NCBI GenBank assembly: GCA_938040655.1
Contig: CALHZK010000011.1
Location: 1 to 64,000, forward strand
DNA: 64,000 bases
From: an uncultured Candidatus Saccharibacteria bacterium
GTDB taxonomy: Bacteria > Patescibacteriota > Saccharimonadia > Saccharimonadales > Saccharimonadaceae
Direction of reading: 5' to 3'
The notes beneath the pieces were generated by a model. That model did no database searches and was not told the origin of the DNA. It saw only the letters and a list, made by a program, of their open reading frames with translations. This document shows positions 54,027 to 61,275 of this stretch, in pieces. Position 1 is the stretch's first letter; each line of letters begins with the position of its first letter. A program made the position numbers and the translations under genes.

Positions 54027-54055
54027 ATTCTACCACAATGACCGGTGTCGGACAA
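54027..54055 (-). promoter_or_regulatory. Promoter of tRNA-Arg/tRNA-Ser/rlmH
   Basis: On the minus strand TTGTCC, a 17-bp spacer and TAGAAT precede tRNA-Arg by about 90 nt. Confidence 0.5.
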
Positions 54056-54057
54056 GC

Positions 54058-54555
54058 CTAGAGCTTGATCATCCGCAGCAACTTCTCGATAGCATCTGGC
54101 TTGATCTGCTGCATCGGCAGGCGGTTACCGATCATGTCAACAATCTTTTCGCCGTCGGTCTCAGAAAAATACAAGGTTAATCCAGGAGCAAACCGTTTGA
54201 CTGGCAGCAACAAAACCGAGGGCTGGCGATGCTCTGCGATGACACCAAAGCCACGAAACTCGCTAAATAAATGAAACTGATCCCCTACGAAAATCCCCTC
54301 GTGATTGATGGTGTAATGGATCATTCGCGGTGGTTTGGAGATGAGAAGGATAATCGATAGCGCCATCACCGGTATCAAAACAGCAAAAGTGGTGCTCTTG
54401 AATACAAATATCGCTATCGCTACCAGGGCGACTGTGATGACGATAAACCAGCTATACCAGATAAAACCACGCTCTTCCTGTAGTCCTTCAGGGGCTGTCC
54501 AGCTCAGGGGCTGCGCTGCATCAAAACCAGTGATGTGTGAGCGCTGATCGTCCAT
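54058..54555 (-). CDS. Two-helix membrane protein of unknown function
   Basis: The 165-residue protein has a hydrophilic head (about 1-30), two adjacent helices (about 33-52 and 55-73) and a cytoplasmic or external domain with HYTINHEGIFVGDQFHLFSE, LLLPVKRFAPGLTLYF and a helical end. The layout (two helices plus a PH-like beta domain) recalls bacterial PH-domain membrane proteins, but this is only a resemblance. It starts 30 nt after the stop of the sixth pilin gene on the same strand. Confidence 0.6.
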   Translation of the reverse strand: MDDQRSHITGFDAAQPLSWTAPEGLQEERGFIWYSWFIVITVALVAIAIFVFKSTTFAVLIPVMALSIILLISKPPRMIHYTINHEGIFVGDQFHLFSEFRGFGVIAEHRQPSVLLLPVKRFAPGLTLYFSETDGEKIVDMIGNRLPMQQIKPDAIEKLLRMIKL

Positions 54556-54584
54556 AAGGCTAGTATACCATGGGTTAATGCTTC

Positions 54585-54992
54585 CTATACATCAGTGCCG
54601 TTGCCGCCACCATTAAGCGCCACGCTCAGGACAAACTGAATGATCGCATAGGCAAAGATTGCCACCAACAAACCAACAATTGCATATAGGATAGTGTTCT
54701 TGGCAGCGCTGACTTTGTCGTTTTGACCACCAGAGATGATGTAGCGGAACCCACCCATGATCAGCATGACCACACTAAGGACACCGATACCATAGAGCAT
54801 CAAGTTAATGATTTTGCTGACAATTGAGCCGTCGCCATTGGCGAAGTTAGTCGGTACCCCTGCGCCCTTTGCTGCCTCGATGCCGCCAGTCGCACCGTTT
54901 TCGCCAAGCGCCAACGTCGGCAGACTGACAATCGCTGCGGCTAGAACTGCTGCGACACTTATACTAATACATACACCAAAGATTTTTCTCAT
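54585..54992 (-). CDS. VirB2-like pilin 6 (detached copy)
   Basis: The 135-residue protein has a signal peptide ending PTLALGE (about residue 31), a Gly/Ala-rich mature start and two helices surrounding ISGGQNDKVSAAKNTILYAI. It is closest to pilin 5, sharing the IVSKIINLMLYGIGVLSVVM pattern. It lies 2.7 kb from the main pilin cluster, on the opposite strand. TTGACA, a 17-bp spacer and TATGGT precede the ATG by 6 nt. Confidence 0.8.
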   Translation of the reverse strand: MRKIFGVCISISVAAVLAAAIVSLPTLALGENGATGGIEAAKGAGVPTNFANGDGSIVSKIINLMLYGIGVLSVVMLIMGGFRYIISGGQNDKVSAAKNTILYAIVGLLVAIFAYAIIQFVLSVALNGGGNGTDV

Positions 54993-54998
54993 ATTACT

Positions 54999-55027
54999 AC
55001 CATATCCTTTCCATTTCTGTCTGTCAA
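54999..55027 (-). promoter_or_regulatory. Promoter of pilin 6 with leaderless spacing
   Basis: A consensus -35 TTGACA (55022-55027), 17-bp spacer and TATGGT (54999-55004) end 6 nt before the ATG. Having both boxes makes this the clearest leaderless case. Confidence 0.65.
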
Positions 55028-55114
55028 CACTCTCGTTCTGAGGTGGCGCCAGAGACTATTATTCTTGATATTTTTATGATACACTACAGGCAGTCTGTCT
55101 ACAGCAGAAATATT

Positions 55115-55207
55115 GGAGGAGTACCCAAGTGGCTGAAGGGGACGGTTTGCTAAATCGTTAGTACGGGGAGACCTGTAGCGGGAGTTCGAATCTCCCCTCC
55201 TCCGCCA
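55115..55207 (+). tRNA. tRNA-Ser (GCT)
   Basis: A class II tRNA with acceptor stem GGAGGAG/CTCCTCC, anticodon loop TTGCTAA (anticodon GCT, reading AGC/AGU), a long variable arm and encoded CCA. Confidence 0.95.
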
Positions 55208-55213
55208 GCGTAA

Positions 55214-55242
55214 GATCCTGTCGAGTAATCGGCGGGATTTTT
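55214..55242 (+). terminator. Terminator of tRNA-Ser(GCT)
   Basis: ATCCTGTCGA and TCGGCGGGAT pair over 10 bp (two G-U) around GTAA, followed by a run of T. Confidence 0.8.
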
Positions 55243-55280
55243 CGTTCTCATCGCTACCGCTGTGAGAATGGCGGCTATGC

Positions 55281-55309
55281 TTGACATAATTAGCTTCATG
55301 TGCTAATAT
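55281..55309 (+). promoter_or_regulatory. Promoter with internal dyad before the His-rich gene
   Basis: TTGACA (55281-55286), a 17-bp spacer and TAATAT (55304-55309). ATTAGC (55289-55294) and GCTAAT (55302-55307) form a 19-bp dyad across spacer and -10, a likely repressor site. Confidence 0.6.
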
Positions 55310-55356
55310 AATAACCGTTCTTCACATCAAAGTACGCAAAATAAACAATTATCACT

Positions 55357-55725
55357 ATGAAACTTCTCTCAACGTATCTCAGCTACACTATCATGCTCCT
55401 TGGTATCACTACCTCGCTTGGAGTGTTTTTGCACGATACGAATGTTGATAAGATGCTCATCTCACTAGCGACGCCGTATCAATTCACGGGAGCTGAACAG
55501 GCGGTAGCGAGCCATGATTCACACCGAGCGAAACCAGATACTCACCTACATACCCATACTGATCATGCGGTGTTTCATCAACTTGTCAAAGAAAATCACA
55601 ATCACCCTCGCACTACCCCTCGTGGTAATGATCGCAAACAGCCGTACCATAAACGCGCCGGTGGTAGCCACGAGTTTGATGGCAATCGGCTGGTGATTGA
55701 TCCGCAGACCCCTCCTGTATTATGA
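55357..55725 (+). CDS. Small histidine-rich anchored protein of unknown function
   Basis: The 122-residue protein has one N-terminal hydrophobic segment (about 8-25, TIMLLGITTSLGVFL) and a tail with about a dozen His, mostly in SHDSHR, THLHTHTDH, FHQ and NHNHP. Such clusters often bind Zn, Ni or Cu. The tail is rich in charged and Pro residues and probably outside the membrane. I know no family for it. A consensus promoter overlapped by a dyad suggests regulated, perhaps metal-responsive, expression (inference). Its stop overlaps the convergent valS end. Confidence 0.55.
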   Translation: MKLLSTYLSYTIMLLGITTSLGVFLHDTNVDKMLISLATPYQFTGAEQAVASHDSHRAKPDTHLHTHTDHAVFHQLVKENHNHPRTTPRGNDRKQPYHKRAGGSHEFDGNRLVIDPQTPPVL

Positions 55726-58275
55726 CGAGCTAATCACGCGAAGCTCTGCGACGAGTCGCTCAATAGTGCGCTCTTGCTCGGCTAATTGGTCGGTTGTTTC
55801 TTTGACGAGGTTGGCTGGTGCCTTTTGGCGGTAAGTCGGGTTCGCTAATCGGTCAGCCAGGCGCTGCTTGGTTTGGCGAGCTTCAGCCAGGCGGACTTCG
55901 AGATTCTCTTGGTGCTGGTAGAGAGTTTCCGCATCAATATCCAACCAGGCTTCACGATTGGCGGCTGCCAAACGCAACCCTCGTGGTGTATCGGTTGGTT
56001 CGATAGCCTCGAGACGGAGTAGCTGTGTGATAAGTTGCTTGTTCTCAGCGATCAGTGAATCGTTGCCGTACAGGAGACGATAGCGCGTGTTTCCTGGAAG
56101 CTCAGCAATTACCCAGCGCCCTTCGCTAATTAGTTTTTTCAGCTGCTCAAATTGCTCAGCGGCGATCTCATCGTATTGAAAGGCTGTCGGCCACGACTCA
56201 CGAATCAACAACCCGTTCGTGTATGGTAGCGTCTGCCAAATTGTCTCCGTGACAAATGGTGCAAAGGGATGAGCAATACGCAGACTGGTCATCAAAACCC
56301 ACAGCAACAAGGGTTTATTATCGGCTGTCTTCGCTGCTTCGATATACCAGTCAGCGACATCATCCCAGATAGTGTGATACACCGTGTCGACCGCCTCCGA
56401 AAAACGGTATTGGCTCAACTGCACCCCTATCGTGTTGGCTGCCTGGGTCAACTGGCGAATAATCCAATGATCAGCCGGGCTGTCTGGGTGGACTGGCTCT
56501 TTGGTAGTGGACTGGTCAATCTGTGATTCAACAAATCGGGCAATATTCCATAGCTTATTGCAGAAGTTGCGAGCGGCGATGACGGCACCGCGATTGAAGG
56601 CTTGGTTTTGTGCTGCGGCCCGACCAGTTATAATACCCATCCGTGTTGCGTCAGAGCCATAGGTCGAGATCAGCTCGATCGGGTTTATCACATTACCCTT
56701 TGACTTACTCATCTTTTGGTTATGCTCATCATTGACCATGCCGTGCATGTAAACGTCACGGAACGGCACCTGGCCGGTGCGATAAAGACTGAGCATGATC
56801 ATCCGGGCAACCCATTGACGGAGTAAGTCAGAGCCAGTCTCCATCAGGCTAGTCGGGAAAAATCGACTCAAGCTACCCTGATCAAGATAATCGGTGATAA
56901 TGTATGGCCACTGCCCTGACGAAAACCACGTATCAAAGGTGTCTTCCTCGCGAATATATGTTGTGTTATTAACAACGATTTTCGTTTGATCAACTCGTGT
57001 GTCAAATATCCAATCGGTTCGGTCGTGCTGGTTCACAAACGCTGGGATCGGAATACCCCAAGGGATTTGTCGGCTAATATTCCAGTCTCGCAGCTGCGCC
57101 AAGTAGGCAATCAGCTCCTTTTGCTTGGTCGCAGGGTAGAAAGTGATCTCCCCTGCTCTGAGGTGGTCAATTGCCTTCTGGGCCAGGGGTTGTACCTTGA
57201 CGAACCACTGCTCTTTGATCATTGGCTCGATGACACTGCCGCATTTATAACAATGACCAACCGCATGTTCGATGGTTGTGTCGCCGCGCAGCAACTCTTC
57301 TTCTTGTAGTAGTTTGAGAATTTTTTGGCGAGCTTCTTGGACAGTTAAGCCAGCAAAGTCATCTGGCACATTGACCATTGTTCCGTCAGTCGCGATAATT
57401 TGCTCGATAGGTAGATGGTGGCGCTGTGCTATTTCGAAGTCGTTTGGGTCATGTGCTGGAGTGATCTTGACGGCGCCGGTCCCGTAGGTCATGTCAACAT
57501 ATTCATCAGCGATAATTGGAATTTCCTTGTTAATTATTGGGAGCAAAATTCGCGTCCCGATCAACTGTTGATAGCGCGTATCATCTGGGTGAACAGCGAC
57601 GGCAACATCACCAAGCATGGTTTCTGGGCGAGTCGTGGCGATGACGATCTCGCCGATTTTGTCGAGTGTCGGATAAGCAATATGCCATAACGTCCCCTTC
57701 TCTGTTTTGTACTCCACCTCAATATCAGCGAAGCTAGTCTGGTGAGTCGTACAATAATTGACCATTCGCTCACCTCGGTAAATCAGGCCATCATCCCATA
57801 GCTGTTTGAAGGTCTGGTAGACAGTCCGAATTACCTTCTCATCTAGGGTGAAAGTCAGGTGATTCCAAGCGGCGCTAACGCCCAGAGCTCGAAGCTGCAG
57901 CTCCATATTTCCCCGCTTTTCTTCAACAAACTGCCAGACTTGGCTATATAGCTGATCGCGTGAAAAATCAAACCGACTCTTGCCCTGCTTTGCCAACTCT
58001 CGCTCATACACGACCCAAGTTTCAAATCCCGCGTGGTCAGCTCCAGGGATAAATACTGCATCGTCCCCTTTCATACGGTGGTATCGCACCAAAATATCCT
58101 TCAAATTCATGTCGAGCGCATGGCCGATATGAAGGTTACCATTGGCGTTTGGTGGTGGCATGATGATAGAATATGGCGCACCAACCCCAGTTGGTTCAAA
58201 TGCTCCACTGGTTTCCCAGAGAGCGTAGATATCAGGCTCGTAGGTATTTGGTGAATATTGTTTTGCTAATTGCAT
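55720..58275 (-). CDS. valS: Valyl-tRNA synthetase
   Basis: The 851-residue class I synthetase has PPPNANGNLHIGHALDMNL (HIGH motif, about residue 40), an editing domain (about 190-340, with TTRPETMLGDVAVAV) and QKMSKSKGNVINP (KMSKS, about 520). An anticodon-binding domain and a C-terminal coiled-coil follow. It charges tRNA-Val. Unlike many genes here it has a leader of about 95 nt containing a long perfect inverted repeat. Confidence 0.96.
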   Translation of the reverse strand: MQLAKQYSPNTYEPDIYALWETSGAFEPTGVGAPYSIIMPPPNANGNLHIGHALDMNLKDILVRYHRMKGDDAVFIPGADHAGFETWVVYERELAKQGKSRFDFSRDQLYSQVWQFVEEKRGNMELQLRALGVSAAWNHLTFTLDEKVIRTVYQTFKQLWDDGLIYRGERMVNYCTTHQTSFADIEVEYKTEKGTLWHIAYPTLDKIGEIVIATTRPETMLGDVAVAVHPDDTRYQQLIGTRILLPIINKEIPIIADEYVDMTYGTGAVKITPAHDPNDFEIAQRHHLPIEQIIATDGTMVNVPDDFAGLTVQEARQKILKLLQEEELLRGDTTIEHAVGHCYKCGSVIEPMIKEQWFVKVQPLAQKAIDHLRAGEITFYPATKQKELIAYLAQLRDWNISRQIPWGIPIPAFVNQHDRTDWIFDTRVDQTKIVVNNTTYIREEDTFDTWFSSGQWPYIITDYLDQGSLSRFFPTSLMETGSDLLRQWVARMIMLSLYRTGQVPFRDVYMHGMVNDEHNQKMSKSKGNVINPIELISTYGSDATRMGIITGRAAAQNQAFNRGAVIAARNFCNKLWNIARFVESQIDQSTTKEPVHPDSPADHWIIRQLTQAANTIGVQLSQYRFSEAVDTVYHTIWDDVADWYIEAAKTADNKPLLLWVLMTSLRIAHPFAPFVTETIWQTLPYTNGLLIRESWPTAFQYDEIAAEQFEQLKKLISEGRWVIAELPGNTRYRLLYGNDSLIAENKQLITQLLRLEAIEPTDTPRGLRLAAANREAWLDIDAETLYQHQENLEVRLAEARQTKQRLADRLANPTYRQKAPANLVKETTDQLAEQERTIERLVAELRVISSS

Positions 58276-58288
58276 GGTTCGTTCCTAT

Positions 58289-58336
58289 GTTTTCACATGA
58301 AAAACAGCTGTGTTCTCAAAATTTTCATGTGAAAAC
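58289..58336 (-). promoter_or_regulatory. valS leader: 15-bp inverted repeat of two palindromic arms
   Basis: GTTTTCACATGAAAA (58289-58303) and TTTTCATGTGAAAAC (58322-58336) are perfect complements with an 18-nt spacer. Each arm is itself palindromic (TTTTCA-NN-TGAAAA), with centres 32 bp apart. It can be read as an RNA hairpin ending 13 nt before the ATG or as two DNA operators on one helix face. Confidence 0.65.
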
Positions 58337-58378
58337 TTGTGATTGCAACTGGTTTCTCACGTGTTTGTATTCGCCACT

Positions 58379-58384
58379 ATTATA
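58379..58384 (-). promoter_or_regulatory. -10 element of valS
   Basis: TATAAT on the minus strand about 103 nt before the valS ATG, placing the inverted repeat in the leader RNA. Confidence 0.5.
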
Positions 58385-58432
58385 CCACAACGAAGAGAGG
58401 TCGCTGCTGGCCGCTGACTCTAGGGCGTATGT

Positions 58433-59383
58433 TTAGCGTATTGTCTGATACGCGCGGTAGAGCCAGTAGGACACAGGGCGAAGAGGCAAATCCCAGGCAC
58501 CAGCAAAGGTGACATCGGATCCGCCAAAAGAACGCTTAAACTTCGTAAAACCAGCCCAGGGGTGATCTGGTGACGCACCTGTGGGTGCGATCCCGTAGAG
58601 ATCGACTAACTGTAACCCACGTTGTTGAGCATCGATGATTGCTTCAGCCAAGACAGCGGTACCGGCATTGAGTTTGCGGTGTTGGGGGAGGGCCGAGGCG
58701 CCAGCATGGGCATAGTACAGTGTTGTCTCGGTCTGGTAGAACAGGGCAGCAGCGATTGGCTGACCTTCGAACATGGCATACCATAGCTGAGCGGCGTGCA
58801 GCGGAAAGAGGGTTGCAGCTTGCTGCCGGAAGTAGTCATCGCGGTGGGGTCGAATGCCATTACGCTGCGCTACCTGGTGGACAAATTGGAGCAAAATTTC
58901 GATATCTTTTGGGTCGGTTGAATGATGAACCACCACACCTTTCTTGTGATAATTGCGGTAGATATTACGGACAGGCTGGGCCATCTGAGCGATCAGCTGT
59001 TCTTTTGGTTGGGTCAAGTCGAGCAGGTGAGAGTGCTCTGGCTGTAGTTGCTGGTAGGTCACCTTTCGCCATTTGTGTGATGACAGGAACGCATTGTAGG
59101 CAGGGTCAACCGGTTCAATGCGAAGAAAACTCACCCGTTGTGATTGACCAAGTTGTGTCAGCTCAGTGATTGCTGCAGTGAGGGCAGTGCGGTCAGCGAC
59201 TGTCGGGCCGTAGGGGCAGTAGAGGCGAGAATTGGCGGTGCCAGGCTCAAGGATTGCCAGGAAATCCCAGCCATCGCCGGATCGTCGAAAGGTGGTTCGG
59301 CCGAGTGATTGCTGGAATGTTTCCCAGGCAGTTGATTGTAGGAAATGATGAGAATGTGTCACTTGTTGTAATCTCCACAACAT
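58433..59383 (-). CDS. FemAB/FemX-like peptidoglycan bridge aminoacyltransferase
   Basis: The 316-residue protein has two GNAT-like halves: FLQSTAWETFQQSLGR with RLYCPYGPTV in the first, and MAQPVRNIYRNYHKKGV, LWYAMFEGQPIAAALFYQTE and DLYGIAPTGASPDHPWAGFTKFKRSFGG in the second. These match Fem proteins, which add amino acids from aminoacyl-tRNA to the lipid II peptide. With MurE- and MurF-like genes close by, a role in cell-wall bridge synthesis is likely. Confidence 0.85.
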   Translation of the reverse strand: MLWRLQQVTHSHHFLQSTAWETFQQSLGRTTFRRSGDGWDFLAILEPGTANSRLYCPYGPTVADRTALTAAITELTQLGQSQRVSFLRIEPVDPAYNAFLSSHKWRKVTYQQLQPEHSHLLDLTQPKEQLIAQMAQPVRNIYRNYHKKGVVVHHSTDPKDIEILLQFVHQVAQRNGIRPHRDDYFRQQAATLFPLHAAQLWYAMFEGQPIAAALFYQTETTLYYAHAGASALPQHRKLNAGTAVLAEAIIDAQQRGLQLVDLYGIAPTGASPDHPWAGFTKFKRSFGGSDVTFAGAWDLPLRPVSYWLYRAYQTIR

Positions 59384-59398
59384 TAGAATTACTATTGA

Positions 59399-60481
59399 TC
59401 ATTGGGCTGTAGCCATCGATAGGCTCGGGACAACCTCTAGGTTGTACGGGTCGGTGGGCTGGTCAATGTGCGACCGATAATAACCCAGCGCAGCCACCAT
59501 AGCGGCATTATCGGTACAGAGCTGAATTGGTGCATAGTCAATTGTGATCGGCAGCGCTTGCCGAAGCTGGCGACGAAGCTCTTGATTGGCTGCGACACCA
59601 CCTGCGATGACGACTGATGCTGGCTGGAAATTTTGAAAAGCCAGGCAGGTTTTATCGACAAGGGTCTTGATAGCGGTGAACTGAAAACTGGCGGCAATAT
59701 TAGATTGAAGTTCATCAGTGACAAGGCCGGGGAGTTGATGCGAGGGGAAGGTGAAATCTTGGCCAACTTGGCGCTGGACAGTCCGTAATACGGCAGTTTT
59801 GAGGCCAGAAAAAGAAAAATCATAAAGCCCTGACAACTTGGCGATTGGCAGCCGAAAGGCGTGAGGGTCACCGTGCTGGGCTGCTGCGGCAATCGCTGGG
59901 CCGCCGGGGTAGGGGAGGCCGATAATTTTGGCCACCTTGTCAAAAGCTTCACCGACCGCATCATCTTGCGTTTGGCCAATAAGTTGATAACGACCGTGCG
60001 CATGAAAGAGCACTAACTGTGAGTGCCCACCAGAGACGATGAGCGCCAATAGAGGAAATTGCGGCGGTTTATTTGGTAGCGACAGAGAAGGCGAGGCGGC
60101 GTGGCTGTTTTGCTGGGTGATGAAATTAGCGTAGACGTGCGCTTCGACGTGGTGTATTTTGTAGAGCGGCTTGTGGTGAAGAATAGCTAAGGTGCGAGCA
60201 GCCAGTGTGCCAATCAGCAGCGAGCCAACCAACCCGGGTGCATACGTGACCGCCAGCGCATCAATATCATCCCAGCTACAGCCGGCGGTTTTGAGCGCAT
60301 CGTGAATAACTGGATTGATAACCTCGAGATGGCTACGAGCGGCAATCTCAGGGATAACCCCGCCGTAATGGGCGTGAATATCAATTTGTGAATGTACGAC
60401 ATTCGCTAGCAGGCGTTTGCCATCCTCAACGATAGCCGCCGCCGTCTCATCACAACTCGACTCGATTCCCAACACTCGCAT
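59399..60481 (-). CDS. tsaD: tRNA N6-threonylcarbamoyladenosine transferase TsaD
   Basis: Of about 360 residues, it shows MRVLGIESSCDETAAAIVED, the metal-binding His pair in IHHVEAHVYA, VSGGHSQLV, FDKVAKIIGLPYPGGPAIA and CTDNAAMVAALGY. With TsaB, TsaE and TsaC it makes t6A37 in ANN-decoding tRNAs. ATG 60481 gives the canonical start; the GTG 12 nt upstream is less likely. The FemX-like gene follows on the same strand. Confidence 0.95.
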   Translation of the reverse strand: MRVLGIESSCDETAAAIVEDGKRLLANVVHSQIDIHAHYGGVIPEIAARSHLEVINPVIHDALKTAGCSWDDIDALAVTYAPGLVGSLLIGTLAARTLAILHHKPLYKIHHVEAHVYANFITQQNSHAASPSLSLPNKPPQFPLLALIVSGGHSQLVLFHAHGRYQLIGQTQDDAVGEAFDKVAKIIGLPYPGGPAIAAAAQHGDPHAFRLPIAKLSGLYDFSFSGLKTAVLRTVQRQVGQDFTFPSHQLPGLVTDELQSNIAASFQFTAIKTLVDKTCLAFQNFQPASVVIAGGVAANQELRRQLRQALPITIDYAPIQLCTDNAAMVAALGYYRSHIDQPTDPYNLEVVPSLSMATAQ

Positions 60482-60560
60482 AAGTATACTCACCTAGTAT
60501 ACACCACCCGAGGAATATCATCGACTAGGACAGATAGTCTGCAAAATAAAAGAAAAATGA

Positions 60561-60566
60561 TATAAT
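60561..60566 (+). promoter_or_regulatory. -10 element before the 60575 gene
   Basis: TATAAT ends 8 nt before the ATG, with no ribosome site between. Confidence 0.55.
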
Positions 60567-60574
60567 ATGAGTCT

Positions 60575-61207
60575 ATGGAAAAATCACAATCTCCCGACTT
60601 GCGGAAATCGGCCGAAGTGACCCGACAACCTAGTGATGCTATGGCAGCGCAGATAATCGAGTATATGACTTCGGCCGATCAGCACACTGCCAAGCAGCAG
60701 GCAATATATAACCAGCTACAGCACATATGGTCGAAAGCAGAGAGGGGTGGTGGCCAGCCATCCGTACGGATCCTCGACCTGTTTCGGCAGCAACTTGAAG
60801 ACACCTTTGCGGCAGCGGACGCCGCATCAGCGCAGCCAATCGAGGTGTGCTTTGCGGAGACGCCTGAAAAAAATGTAGAGAAATTTAAGCAAATGTTTCA
60901 AGAATTCGGTGAGATCGAACAGCCGGGTAAGAGTCAGAAATATTACATTAATCCAGATGACTATCAGGGTGAAGCGGCTGCCGGTGATGTGGCGGTAGCT
61001 CGTGCGCTGCTCAAAACGAGTAGCCTCGCAGATATTGATAAGCTTATTAATCCAGACCTAATAAAGGTCGTGGCAGGGCTTCCGCATCATCGCGAAATAG
61101 TCGAAGAGTGGGAAATCGAGGCTAAGTATAAAGTGTGTGTATGGCTTATCGCACTGCTACCAACCGAGACAATGCGTCAGTATCGTGAACCGCCGTTATT
61201 CACGTGA
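60575..61207 (+). CDS. Soluble protein of unknown function
   Basis: The 210-residue protein has no signal or membrane segment and is mostly charged and helical, with a middle beta-like part (IEVCFAETPEKNVEKFKQMF) and a Trp-containing end (VEEWEIEAKYKVCVWLIALL). I do not recognise a family. It stands alone with its own leaderless-type promoter, divergent from tsaD. The even codon spread of a normal gene supports it as real. Confidence 0.6.
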   Translation: MEKSQSPDLRKSAEVTRQPSDAMAAQIIEYMTSADQHTAKQQAIYNQLQHIWSKAERGGGQPSVRILDLFRQQLEDTFAAADAASAQPIEVCFAETPEKNVEKFKQMFQEFGEIEQPGKSQKYYINPDDYQGEAAAGDVAVARALLKTSSLADIDKLINPDLIKVVAGLPHHREIVEEWEIEAKYKVCVWLIALLPTETMRQYREPPLFT

Positions 61208-61263
61208 AATAGTCGCAGTCGCAGCAGTCAGCGTGTTTTAGCTGACATTACGCCAAATGATGG

Positions 61264-61269
61264 TAGAAT
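61264..61269 (+). promoter_or_regulatory. -10 element of the murE-like gene
   Basis: TAGAAT ends 6 nt before ATG 61276 (leaderless spacing). Confidence 0.5.
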
Positions 61270-61275
61270 AGAGAC

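Noticed and set aside
58276..58384. T-box riboswitch before valS
   Set aside because: No T-box consensus sequence and no specifier-loop architecture; only one hairpin of palindromic arms.
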